From Verrucomicrobiia bacterium (GTDB lineage Bacteria; Verrucomicrobiota; Verrucomicrobiia; Limisphaerales; DSYF01): a stretch of 41,309 nucleotides of DNA. Numbering within the stretch: the stretch's first letter is position 1; each line of letters opens with the position of its first letter. The position numbers and the translations under genes are program-made. The DNA is taken from positions 1-41,309 of the forward strand of contig DASTWL010000023.1 of the NCBI GenBank assembly GCA_035765895.1. The letters run 5' to 3'. The notes beneath the pieces are model-generated. The model was given only the letters and a program-made list of their open reading frames with translations. It was not told the origin of the DNA and ran no database searches. Positions 1 to 6,967 of the stretch are shown one piece after another.

Positions 1-1161
1 GGGGCGCGGATTGAAACTTTCCAGGTGTCGTTTGACGGTGGCAGCGAATGGGTCGCCCCGTGAGCAATCACGGGGCGCGGATTGAAACACATCCGATTGA
101 GATCGTCAAAGATAAAGCGACACGTCGCCCCGTGAGCAATCACGGGGCGCGGATTGAAACCCGGCCAAACTCCTTCGGGCTCGTCTTGTCGTCCGTCGCC
201 CCGTGAGCAATCACGGGGCGCGGATTGAAACATTCTCTCTCGCCAACCTTGCCTTTGGTTTTGGAGTCGCCCCGTGAGCAATCACGGGGCGCGGATTGAA
301 ACGCAGTTGCCGCAGGCGTTCGCGGCTCATGTTTTCGTCGCCCCGTGAGCAATCACGGGGCGCGGATTGAAACATCCTTGGGCACGAACACCGCCACCCG
401 TTCACCGGTCGCCCCGTGAGCAATCACGGGGCGCGGATTGAACCCCCCCCGGGCTACTTCTTTATTAACTCTCAACATAGTCGCCCCGTGAGCAATCACG
501 GGGCGCGGATTGAAACCAGTCCGCCAGCCGGATTGGCCGCAGGCTGTGACGTCGCCCCGTGAGCAATCACGGGGCGCGGATTGAAACGCATATCTTCGGC
601 ATGGTCGTTGGTTAAAAAGGCGTCGCCCCGTGAGCAATCACGGGGCGCGGATTGAAACTGGTTTCGTCACACAAACATTCACGCTCGATGCGTGTCGCCC
701 CGTGAGCAATCACGGGGCGCGGATTGAAACGACGAATGCCAGCGCGATCGCGCACTACACGTTCGAGTCGCCCCGTGAGCAATCACGGGGCGCGGATTGA
801 AACCAGCTTTGGCGAGTTGCCGCCCGCCGAAACATTGGGTCGCCCCGTGAGCAATCACGGGGCGCGGATTGAAACTTCATTGGTGATGGTATTGACGAGG
901 GACGGTCGGCGTCGCCCCGTGAGCAATCACGGGGCGCGGATTGAAACCGCAAGGTGCGGCGGGTCCGCAAGGCGTGGTCGGGTCGCCCCGTGAGCAATCA
1001 CGGGGCGCGGATTGAAACATGCTAAAGCGGTATGGATTGACTCTAAACTCTCGTCGCCCCGTGAGCAATCACGGGGCGCGGATTGAAACTCCGCTCACGT
1101 TTCCGATCTCGTGCGACACGGTGAGTCGCCCCGTGAGCAATCACGGGGCGCGGATTGAAAC
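1..1161 (+). CRISPR. CRISPR array, 17 repeats and 16 spacers (left end cut)
   Basis: Sixteen complete 37-base repeats plus the last 17 bases of one at positions 1-17 are separated by 16 unique spacers of 34-36 bases (nine of 34, six of 35, one of 36). Complete repeats start at 52, 124, 195, 266, 337, 408, 480, 551, 622, 694, 767, 839, 911, 982, 1053 and 1125. The repeat begins GTCGCCCC and ends ATTGAAAC. Its core is a perfect 10-bp inverted repeat (CGCCCCGTGA / TCACGGGGCG) closed by GCAA, a GNRA tetraloop. The ATTGAAAC 3' end is the usual 5' handle of crRNAs in several type I and III systems, so transcription is probably on the plus strand and the leader lies left of the window. No cas gene is visible, so the subtype is undecided. 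All repeats are identical except the one at 408. Confidence 0.99.
408..444 (+). repeat. Variant CRISPR repeat with C-run at its 3' end
   Basis: This repeat ends GATTGAACC instead of GATTGAAAC, and the substituted base sits in a run of eight C bases that continues into the next spacer. It is the only visible deviation in the array and alters the 5' handle of the crRNA carrying the following spacer. It could be a real mutation or a homopolymer read error. Confidence 0.9.
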
Positions 1162-1551
1162 TTCGAATAAAACGGACGGCAGCCCCCTCCCAACTTTGGG
1201 CTAGAGGCCAAAATCCCTCTGGGATTTTGGATGCACCCAATCGTGCGTTGCCTTCCATCAACCCGATTGAGTCTGCTGTCACCAGGGATTTGCAGCGGAA
1301 TTGCGCCGGGCCGGCAACGCGGAAGCGGGTCACGGGGCGGAACATCGGCAGCGCACTGCCCGGCGGGCACCGCTTGCGGCCGGGCCGGAAGCCGCCGTCA
1401 CCGCAGCGTCCACCGGGCATCGGCTGGACCAGAATTGCGAATCAAATGCCAATCCACACGGTTCCCAAAGCAGGCGTGCCGGTGATAGGATTCGAGTTGT
1501 CTTGAAAGAGCGCCCGTCAGTTTATCCAAATTCCAGCTCCACTTTGCTTTT
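1162..1551. other. Array trailer / intergenic stretch
   Basis: This 390-base stretch lies between the last CRISPR repeat and the secreted-protein gene. It contains one clear perfect hairpin (1208-1230, listed separately). No convincing coding region is present: open frames here are short, on conflicting strands, and two of them run back into the CRISPR repeats. It should hold the promoter of the gene at 1552, but no clear -35/-10 pair was recognised. Confidence 0.6.
1208..1230 (+). terminator. Perfect hairpin 47 bases after the CRISPR array
   Basis: CCAAAATCCC and GGGATTTTGG form a perfect 10-bp stem with a TCT loop. It lies just downstream of the last repeat in the presumed direction of array transcription. 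There is no T-tract after it, so it is not a textbook intrinsic terminator. It may end or stabilise the pre-crRNA, or be unrelated. Confidence 0.4.
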
Positions 1552-3621
1552 ATGAAAACACCCAAGCGGTTGAACGTGCTCCTCGCCGCCTGCACCTGCC
1601 TGCTGGGCACGGCCGCGACGCACGCCGCCACCAATGTTTTTTTCGACGCTGCGCAGACGGCGACCCTGATCGTCTCGAACATCAACGCGGTCACCCTCCA
1701 GAGCGGTGACTACCGCTTTACCTACTCGGTGGACGGCTACTGGTCGTCCGGCGGCGGCACGCCGACGGGGCGGTTCTTCAGCGTCTTCTGGCCCACGGGC
1801 GTGCAGGCGCAGGCCATCACCGCCGGCCCCCTGCTCGGCACCGGCGCCAACCTCACGCTGCGGCGCGCGGACGGCAAGCCGTTCGATCTCCAGGCGTTCA
1901 CCGGAAAAATCCTGCTCAACACCGCCGGCGCGGGGGCCGCGTTTGAAATCATGCCGCAGTTGAACGGCAGCGACGCGTTTGCCAATCCGCTCCCATACGA
2001 CTGCACCGGCTACGGGGGCCAGAGTTTCTCCTACATCACCCCGGCCCTGACCAACGCGGACACCTACCAAATCCACATGTGGGGCGACTTCGCGCTGACG
2101 GCGCTGACGTTGATTGACACCAATCCGCCGGTGCCGCCCGCGGCCACGTTCACCATCGCCACCAGCGTCGCGCCCGCCGGCGCCGGGACGGCGGGCGGCG
2201 CGGGAATTTATTCCAGCAACGCGCCCTGCTCGCTCGTCGCGGCGGCGAATCCGGGCTGGGGCTTCAAGAACTGGACCGAAAACGGCGCGCCCGTCAGTTC
2301 GGCGGCGACCTACAACTTCACCGTGCGCAGCAACCGCGTGCTCGTGGCGAACTTTGTGCCCGCCTACACCGTGAGCACCGGCGTCGCGCCCGGTTACGGC
2401 GGCACCGCCGCGGGCGGCGGCACATTCAACAGCAATGCCGTCGTCCTCGTCACGGCGACGCCGGTGACGGGTTTCAAGTTCATGGGCTGGACCGAGTGGG
2501 GCGCGCTGGTCAGCCCCCAGGCAAACTACAGCTTCAACCTCACGGCCGACCGCAGCCTCGTTGCAAACTTTGTTCCGGCCGGCCCCAGCGCGACGTTTGA
2601 TTTTGACACGGGGTCGCCCGCGGTGAGCGCCGGCCAGGGCCTGCCGGCGACGCAAACCAAGAACGGCGTCACGGCCACGTTCAGTTCGCTTGCGGGCGGC
2701 TGGTCGGCGCAGAACAACTTCTATTATTGGATGCCCGGCGTGTTCTCCGGGAATTTTCTGTATCCCAGCACCTGGGGCAGCACGCTGGCGGTGGAGTTCA
2801 ACCAGCCGGTCACCAACTTCACGATGGCGTTCTTCACCGGCGAAGTTGCGAGCGAATATGACACCGCCGCGCAGGTGCGTGTGACGGCCTACACCAATGC
2901 CGCCATGACAAATCCGGTGGCAACCGGCACCGCGCGCGGCGCGTGGGTCACCGGCGCCTACCCGGAGGGCGTGCTGTCGTTCGGCTCGGCGACGCCGTTC
3001 ACTAAGGTGACCATCGATGTCCCCTCGCAAAGTCCCGCGCCGAGCCAACTTTTCTTCGTGGACAACATCGTCGTGCAACCGTCCACGCCACCACTGCCGC
3101 ACGCGCCGCCGCTGGCGTTCGGCGGCGACTTCTATCAGCTCGCCGGCCAGCCGCTCGCCATCAACATCGCGGACCTGATGTGGAGCGATTACGACCCCGA
3201 TGGCGAGCCCGTGTTTTTTGTCGGCGTCAGCGCCACCACCTCCAACGGTCTGGCGCTCACCGTTCAAGGCGCGCACATCCTGGTGCCCGCGAACTCGCAG
3301 GCGGACCGCTTCACCTACACCATCGCCGACAACCTCGGCGTGACCGCGACCGGCACCGCGACCCTTTCCATCATCGACCGCCCGACGAGCCAGGCGAACG
3401 CGCTGGACGTGAGCGTGCCGGGCGAAGTCACGGTCAGCTTCACCGGCGTGCCGTGGTATTTTTATGAATGTCAGCGCGCCACGAACGCGACATTCAGCGG
3501 CACCCTGCAAACGTGGCCGGTGCAGGCGTGGGCGGATGGGTCGATCTACCTCTGGGACAACTTCGCCGACCTCACCAACGCGCCGCCGCAGGCGTTTTAC
3601 CGGCTGCGCCACGCCCCCTGA
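1552..3621 (+). CDS. Secreted multidomain surface protein with InlB-like repeats
   Basis: The 689-residue product starts with a signal peptide (KR, hydrophobic LLAACTCLLGT, likely cleavage after THA at about residue 25). Residues about 199-269 and 271-341 are two tandem copies of the divergent InlB B-repeat type, each with G-x-W-T-E and ending VANFVP. Residues about 345-510 form a module of unknown type opening FDFDTG. About 520-610 resembles a bacterial Ig/cadherin-like domain (DYDPDGEP, FTYTIADNLG). The C-terminus (about 615-689) ends FYRLRHAP, as in many secreted verrucomicrobial proteins. The ATG at 1552 is the only start that gives the signal peptide; no strong Shine-Dalgarno precedes it. 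It is probably exported and may be surface-attached. No catalytic motif is seen, so any binding role is a guess. Confidence 0.85.
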   Translation: MKTPKRLNVLLAACTCLLGTAATHAATNVFFDAAQTATLIVSNINAVTLQSGDYRFTYSVDGYWSSGGGTPTGRFFSVFWPTGVQAQAITAGPLLGTGANLTLRRADGKPFDLQAFTGKILLNTAGAGAAFEIMPQLNGSDAFANPLPYDCTGYGGQSFSYITPALTNADTYQIHMWGDFALTALTLIDTNPPVPPAATFTIATSVAPAGAGTAGGAGIYSSNAPCSLVAAANPGWGFKNWTENGAPVSSAATYNFTVRSNRVLVANFVPAYTVSTGVAPGYGGTAAGGGTFNSNAVVLVTATPVTGFKFMGWTEWGALVSPQANYSFNLTADRSLVANFVPAGPSATFDFDTGSPAVSAGQGLPATQTKNGVTATFSSLAGGWSAQNNFYYWMPGVFSGNFLYPSTWGSTLAVEFNQPVTNFTMAFFTGEVASEYDTAAQVRVTAYTNAAMTNPVATGTARGAWVTGAYPEGVLSFGSATPFTKVTIDVPSQSPAPSQLFFVDNIVVQPSTPPLPHAPPLAFGGDFYQLAGQPLAINIADLMWSDYDPDGEPVFFVGVSATTSNGLALTVQGAHILVPANSQADRFTYTIADNLGVTATGTATLSIIDRPTSQANALDVSVPGEVTVSFTGVPWYFYECQRATNATFSGTLQTWPVQAWADGSIYLWDNFADLTNAPPQAFYRLRHAP

Positions 3622-3824
3622 AGGGCAGCCGGCCGGGGCGCGGGATTCGTTGAGCCCGCCAGGCAAACCGAAGCTTGAAGGCACTGGTCGTGGAAGAGTG
3701 GCGTTTCGTTCTTTTCGCCGCCCGTGAGGTGTTTCCCGCACGGCGCGGCGACCGCCTGCAACTTTTCCATGCGCGACATGGCGGGGTTCTCCGCCGGCAC
3801 GCCGCGGGTCGCGTCCTAGTTTGG

Positions 3825-4067
3825 ATGGAGCGCGACGGCGTCGGAGACCCTGTCGCAGCACGCTTGACCGGAGGCAGCTTCACCAACCTGGGCGGCCAGT
3901 TCCGGTTCGACATCGGCGGTCTGGACACGGGCGGCTTTACCATCGAAGCCACCACCAACCTGACGCAGTGGGACACCATTCATGCCGACACCGTGCCCAA
4001 CACCAATTTCAACGACCCGGATTCCACCCTGCTGCCGAACCGCGTTTACCGCGTCACCGTGCCGTAG
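3825..4067 (+). pseudogene. C-terminal remnant of a secreted-protein gene
   Basis: The last 65 residues or so (GGSFTNLGGQFRF, IEATTNLTQWDTI, ending NRVYRVTVP) match the style of the C-terminal module of secreted verrucomicrobial proteins, normally the end of a much longer polypeptide. Here the frame has only a short, unconvincing lead from an ATG at 3825. An upstream extension in the same frame to 3675 is arginine-rich and looks non-coding. There is no signal peptide. The simplest reading is a truncated or rearranged 3' end of a gene related to its left neighbour, though an expressed 80-residue product cannot be excluded. Confidence 0.55.
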
Positions 4068-4151
4068 GCGTTCACCCCACGAAGGCGCACGTTGGACCGG
4101 CGAATCAACGGCACATCCAGGGTGGACACGCCGGAAGCCGCTCTGGTAGTA

Positions 4152-4170
4152 ATCCACCGAAACCAGAAGC
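4152..4170 (+). repeat. Short repeat, copy 1 (second copy at 5336-5355)
   Basis: ATCCACCGAAACCAGAAGC occurs here and, with one extra A, at 5336-5355 inside the intI remnant. The two copies bracket the decayed 4.2-5.3 kb stretch. No role is known; they may be traces of a rearrangement or a coincidence. Confidence 0.5.
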
Positions 4171-4302
4171 CCGACGGCGGAGTCCCGCCCGTTTTGGAGT
4201 TCGCATAAACGTTGCGCCGCTTCCACGATCATGAGTGCTGCCACGCCTTATTAATTCCTCAAAGCGGTCGAGTGGCTGACTTCGGCAGTTTATCTTGTTG
4301 GC

Positions 4303-4692
4303 TTGTGCGTTGCCTGGTGGGCCTTTCTTCGTTGTCGTAAGTGCGGCTATCTGATGATGGCCGCCTATTTTGCGTCGGTGGTCTTCTGGCTTGTGGCCTG
4401 GCCCCCGATCAGCCGCGCCCTTCGCGCTGGCCGCCCGCCGGAGTTTTCGGCGCAAACGCAGCAGAAGATTGACACCGCCGTTCAGGATGCCATTCGCAAG
4501 GTGCTCGTCGAGGAAGGTCATCCCGAAGGTGTTCCCGTCCGACGCTCCATCCTCTGGCACCTGATCAAACACCGCACCCCTTACGACCCGACCGTGTGGC
4601 AACACGCGGAAGAAAAACTGAAGCTCAAGAAGATTCAACGCCTCCACCAATCCGCCACCGCCCTCGGCTTCAAACTCACCACCACCACCTGA
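4303..4692 (+). CDS. Small membrane protein, unknown function
   Basis: The frame encodes two N-terminal hydrophobic segments (about LCVAWWAFL and YFASVVFWLVAW, separated by RCRKCGY) followed by a soluble, charged region of about 85 residues (KIDTAVQDAIRKVLVEEG ... EEKLKLKKIQ). The start is uncertain. TTG at 4303 gives 129 residues and ATG at 4354 gives 112. The open frame reaches back to 4255, preceded by an in-frame TAA at 4252. Directly before that stop is an in-frame ATG (4231) encoding MSAATPY, which suggests an originally longer protein interrupted by a nonsense mutation. I do not recognise the family. Confidence 0.55.
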   Translation: MCVAWWAFLRCRKCGYLMMAAYFASVVFWLVAWPPISRALRAGRPPEFSAQTQQKIDTAVQDAIRKVLVEEGHPEGVPVRRSILWHLIKHRTPYDPTVWQHAEEKLKLKKIQRLHQSATALGFKLTTTT

Positions 4693-4729
4693 ACTTACAC
4701 GCCTAGTTTCTTACGAGGCATCAACATCG

Positions 4730-4984
4730 TCATCTCTGATCCTCATCTCGGTCCAGCCTGCGTCTGGCCATCAACGGATCGAAAGGCGAATACGGTGAAT
4801 GTGCAAGCTCTCGTGTGCCACCATCATCCGGCCTGACCAACTCGACACGAACCAAACTGACATCATCACGACAGTGATCAATGAAATATCCGGCGGCCTC
4901 GTCCTGCGACTCCGCAGTCAACTCGTCGTAATACATCTTCCCGCCGTGCTTCCAGTGCATCCCGAAAATGTAGCTCTGCCACAT
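4730..4984 (-). CDS. Hypothetical protein, cassette-like ORF
   Basis: This 84-residue product begins MWQSYIFGMHWKHGGKMYYD and continues with an acidic, soluble sequence (DELTAESQDEAAGYFIDHC, VRVELVRPDDGG). There is no signal peptide or membrane segment, and the family is not recognised. Its ATG lies only 14 bases beyond a GTTAGGC core site and it reads away from the intI remnant, which is the position and orientation of a first integron gene cassette. A longer frame from 5029 is open but would run through the core site. No attC site was recognised after its stop codon, so the cassette assignment rests on the promoter-proximal side alone. Confidence 0.55.
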   Translation of the reverse strand: MWQSYIFGMHWKHGGKMYYDELTAESQDEAAGYFIDHCRDDVSLVRVELVRPDDGGTRELAHSPYSPFDPLMARRRLDRDEDQR

Positions 4985-4998
4985 AAGCGTGCGATGAT

Positions 4999-5005
4999 GC
5001 CTAAC
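4999..5005 (-). other. attI-like integron core site (GTTAGGC)
   Basis: On the minus strand the site reads GTTAGGC followed by ATCATC. It fits the GTTRRRY integrase core consensus and is identical to the core at class 1 integron attI/cassette junctions. It lies 100 bases ahead of the start of the divergent intI remnant and 14 bases ahead of the cassette-like ORF, the arrangement expected of attI. Seven bases alone can occur by chance; the call depends on this context. Confidence 0.5.
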
Positions 5006-5105
5006 ATTTAAGTGGATTGCAGTTTGCAATCTATCCCGGTGGTCATGATTTGACCGTAAGTCCGTCTTTCTTGCTGGTCAAGAGGGATTTGGACATCATG
5101 GCGGC

Positions 5106-5396
5106 ATGAATATGCTTCCGGCAACTACGACACCTCTCGGCGGCTTGGTGCCCAATCCAAAATTGCGTCTGCGCGAGCAGGTCCGGGAGGTGATGCGCTT
5201 CAAGCATTATGCATGGCGAACTGAGGAAGCATATTGGCAATGGATTCGGCGGTTCATTTTGTGAAGCGGGAAGCGGCACCCGAAAGAGATGGGGGCGGCG
5301 GAGGTGAATGGTTTTCTGGGGCGGCTGGCGCAGTCATCCACCGAAACCAAGAAGCGGACCGGTTTGACGCTGGACTGCGTGCGCGACGCGGCGTAG
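5106..5396 (+). pseudogene. Integron integrase (IntI) N-terminal fragment, broken
   Basis: From ATG 5106 the frame reads MNMLPATTT..., then LREQVREVMRFKHYAWRTEE, AYWQWIRRFIL and a TGA stop at 5262-5264. Directly after the stop, in the same frame, it continues SGKRHPKEMGAAEVNGFLGR and then diverges until TAG at 5394-5396. These segments correspond to the SAM-like N-terminal DNA-binding domain of IntI-type tyrosine recombinases (for example 'LRT-E-x-Y', 'R-F-I', 'G-x-RHP', 'EV-x-x-FL'). The whole C-terminal catalytic domain with its R-H-R-Y residues is absent. A small indel at the FIL-FH position probably created the stop. It cannot be an active recombinase. Confidence 0.75.
5336..5355 (+). repeat. 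Short repeat, copy 2 (first copy at 4152-4170)
   Basis: The motif ATCCACCGAAACCAAGAAGC begins here, exactly where the IntI similarity of the preceding fragment ends. It may mark the rearrangement joint that removed the rest of the integrase gene. It lies between inverted CGCAGTC and GACTGCG heptamers. Confidence 0.45.
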
Positions 5397-5550
5397 ACAG
5401 GTCTTGATGGTGGCGCCTGGCGTTGCCTTGTCGTCGGCGAAAGGGAACCTCCCCAGCGACGAACCGGCCCGGCGCCATTCCCGGCGGATTAACTTTCGGA
5501 CAACCCAGATCAAACGTTTGGCGCCCAAAGCGCAGACAAAGGAGACCACG

Positions 5551-5895
5551 ATGAGCCATGAACCGACGGCACCGGAAACAAAAGGGGGCACGGTAAAGCT
5601 GCTGGCAGCGCTTGACCTTGGCCCGGAAATCGAGGGCCTGGCCGGGCGCCAACTGCGGATGCGGATGGTGACCATCGAACCGGGCGGCGTCTTCGGCCCG
5701 GTGCACGACCACAAGGACCGGCCGGGCATGGTCTATATCCTGGAAGGAACGATCACGGATCACCGGAATGGCGTGGCCAAGGATTATGGGCCGGGAGTGG
5801 GCTGGCCCGAGGACCGGAACACCACCCACTGGCTGGAGAACCGGGGCCCGACGCCGGCGGTGGAAATCTCGGTTGATATCGTCCGGACAAGCTGA
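5551..5895 (+). CDS. Small cupin-domain protein
   Basis: The 114-residue product is a single-domain cupin (Cupin_2 type). The conserved beta-barrel is visible from about residue 38 to 110: motif 1 is GGVFGPVHDHKDRPG with H52 and H54, then MVYILEGTITDH, and motif 2 is GWPEDRNTTHWLENRG with H93. These histidines are the expected metal ligands, although motif 1 lacks an obvious glutamate at the usual place. The start at 5551 is supported by AAAGGAG 8 bases upstream, one of the few good ribosome binding sites in the window. It may bind a small molecule or act as a simple dioxygenase or isomerase; the substrate cannot be told. It is followed after 31 bases by the PepSY-type membrane protein. Confidence 0.8.
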   Translation: MSHEPTAPETKGGTVKLLAALDLGPEIEGLAGRQLRMRMVTIEPGGVFGPVHDHKDRPGMVYILEGTITDHRNGVAKDYGPGVGWPEDRNTTHWLENRGPTPAVEISVDIVRTS

Positions 5896-5926
5896 GGCCA
5901 ACGTCCCCCCTTTCACTTCATTACCC

Positions 5927-6271
5927 ATGCAAAAACTACGCGCCCTTCATCTGTATCTCGGCTGCATTTTTGCGCCGATGCTTCTGTTCTTTGCCGTCTC
6001 CGGCATCTGGCAGACGCTGGGCATTCATCCCCGGCTGTTGCAGCGGCTGTCCACGATCCACACCTCGCACGCCCTGAAGGCGGGCGGCAGCCTGACCAGC
6101 GTTTTCATGATGGCCTTCGTGCTCGTCATGGCGGCGAGCTTCATGCTCACGACCGTGCTGGGCGTGGTGATGGCGTTCAAGCATGCCCGGAGCCGGCGGG
6201 TCGTGCTGACCTGTCTTGGGACCGGCATCGCGCTGCCGTTGGCCCTGGTGCTCCTGGCGCTTTTGCGATGA
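5927..6271 (+). CDS. PepSY-associated TM-type membrane protein
   Basis: The 114-residue product has three hydrophobic segments: residues about 8-28 (YLGCIFAPMLLFFAVSGIW), about 60-85 (FMMAFVLVMAASFMLTTVLG) and about 95-113. The N-terminus 'LRALHLYLGCIFAP' with a downstream SGIW is characteristic of the first helix of PepSY-associated TM proteins, which are linked to iron uptake or reduction and to periplasmic quality control. The PepSY domain itself is missing, so this is a short family member. ATG 5927 starts the recognisable similarity; no clear ribosome binding site is present. Confidence 0.65.
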   Translation: MQKLRALHLYLGCIFAPMLLFFAVSGIWQTLGIHPRLLQRLSTIHTSHALKAGGSLTSVFMMAFVLVMAASFMLTTVLGVVMAFKHARSRRVVLTCLGTGIALPLALVLLALLR

Positions 6272-6363
6272 TGCTGCCGTCATGGCACATTACGGGGCAC
6301 ATGCCGGAGCGATTCAATTGCAACAGGGAACGTGCCCGCCCAACGCCAAAACATTTTGCCAGC

Positions 6364-6474
6364 ATGAGAAAGAAGAGGCACGGTTTCTTCCTGATCGTCA
6401 TGGTCGCAACCGCCAGACTTCTGGACCTGCTGCGCCTGGACGTCCACGGGCATCACGCGCATGAGTGTCATTAA
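6364..6474 (+). CDS. Possible 36-residue His-rich membrane peptide
   Basis: The frame starts MRKKRHGFFLIVMVATARLL, with a basic N-terminus and one hydrophobic helix, and ends in a histidine-rich tail (HGHHAHECH). It overlaps the start of the next gene by 14 bases, which would allow translational coupling. The charge pattern suits a small membrane or exported peptide and the tail could bind metal. No ribosome binding site is seen and the family is unknown, so it may be a chance ORF. Confidence 0.3.
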   Translation: MRKKRHGFFLIVMVATARLLDLLRLDVHGHHAHECH

Positions 6475-6898
6475 GGCCAGCTTGATCGCAATGGTTGCGA
6501 TGGCTTCCGTCGTCGCCATGGCTCTGCCCATGATTTTTGCCGTCAAGGGACGGGCGGCCTGGGAGGCAATTCCCCCGGACGTTTATGCCCGGGAACGAAT
6601 GACAATATTTCGCCTGCGTCCGCTGGCTCTCTGGGGTGTGCTCGGCATCGTCAGCTTGGTGGGACGCGCATGTGAGTGGCTTCATTGGCAGGCCGGCGAT
6701 GACATGGTTGAGGGAATGGTGGCGGGCATGTTGGGCTTGTTGCTGACGGCCCATTTGATTTGGTCGTTTCGATTGCTGCGGCGCGGCTCGGCGGTGGACA
6801 AGCGCCTCCGGGTGTTCGCCCGCTACACGATGGCGGTCGCGGCATTCGGTCTGGTGGCTTTAGCGGTCGGGACGCTGACCTGGCACGTGGCTGCCTGA
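6461..6898 (+). CDS. Hypothetical four-helix membrane protein
   Basis: This 145-residue protein has four predicted membrane segments: about 5-27 (ASLIAMVAMASVVAMALPMI), 50-68 (LALWGVLGIVSLVG), 83-103 (VAGMLGLLLTAHLIW) and 123-142 (MAVAAFGLVALAVGTL). The loop between the first two is charged (PPDVYARERMTIFRLR). It lies in the same direction as the cupin and PepSY-type genes but about 190 bases further on, so it may or may not share their transcript. The family is not recognised. Confidence 0.6.
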   Translation: MSVIKASLIAMVAMASVVAMALPMIFAVKGRAAWEAIPPDVYARERMTIFRLRPLALWGVLGIVSLVGRACEWLHWQAGDDMVEGMVAGMLGLLLTAHLIWSFRLLRRGSAVDKRLRVFARYTMAVAAFGLVALAVGTLTWHVAA

Positions 6899-6967
6899 TT
6901 TTTAGGCTGCACGGGCGGTCGCGGGCAGCCTCAAGGAGCATTTCCCGAAACGTGGGAGATGCGCCGC

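Noticed and set aside
1330-1339. TCACGGGGCG, matching ten bases of the CRISPR repeat, beyond the array
   Set aside because: It is out of phase with the 71-72 base period and the flanks do not match; probably chance in GC-rich DNA.
1522-3861. Long minus-strand open frame opposite the secreted protein
   Set aside because: It is arginine- and glycine-rich with no domains and lies fully antisense to a gene with a signal peptide and repeats; high GC produces such shadows.
4600-4735. Search for an attC site after the cassette-like ORF
   Set aside because: ATTCAAC and similar heptamers occur but no matching GTTRRRY partner with paired inner arms was found.
5043-5279. Minus-strand 78-residue frame
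   Set aside because: It is opposite the IntI fragment, which has recognisable family residues; the minus frame has none.
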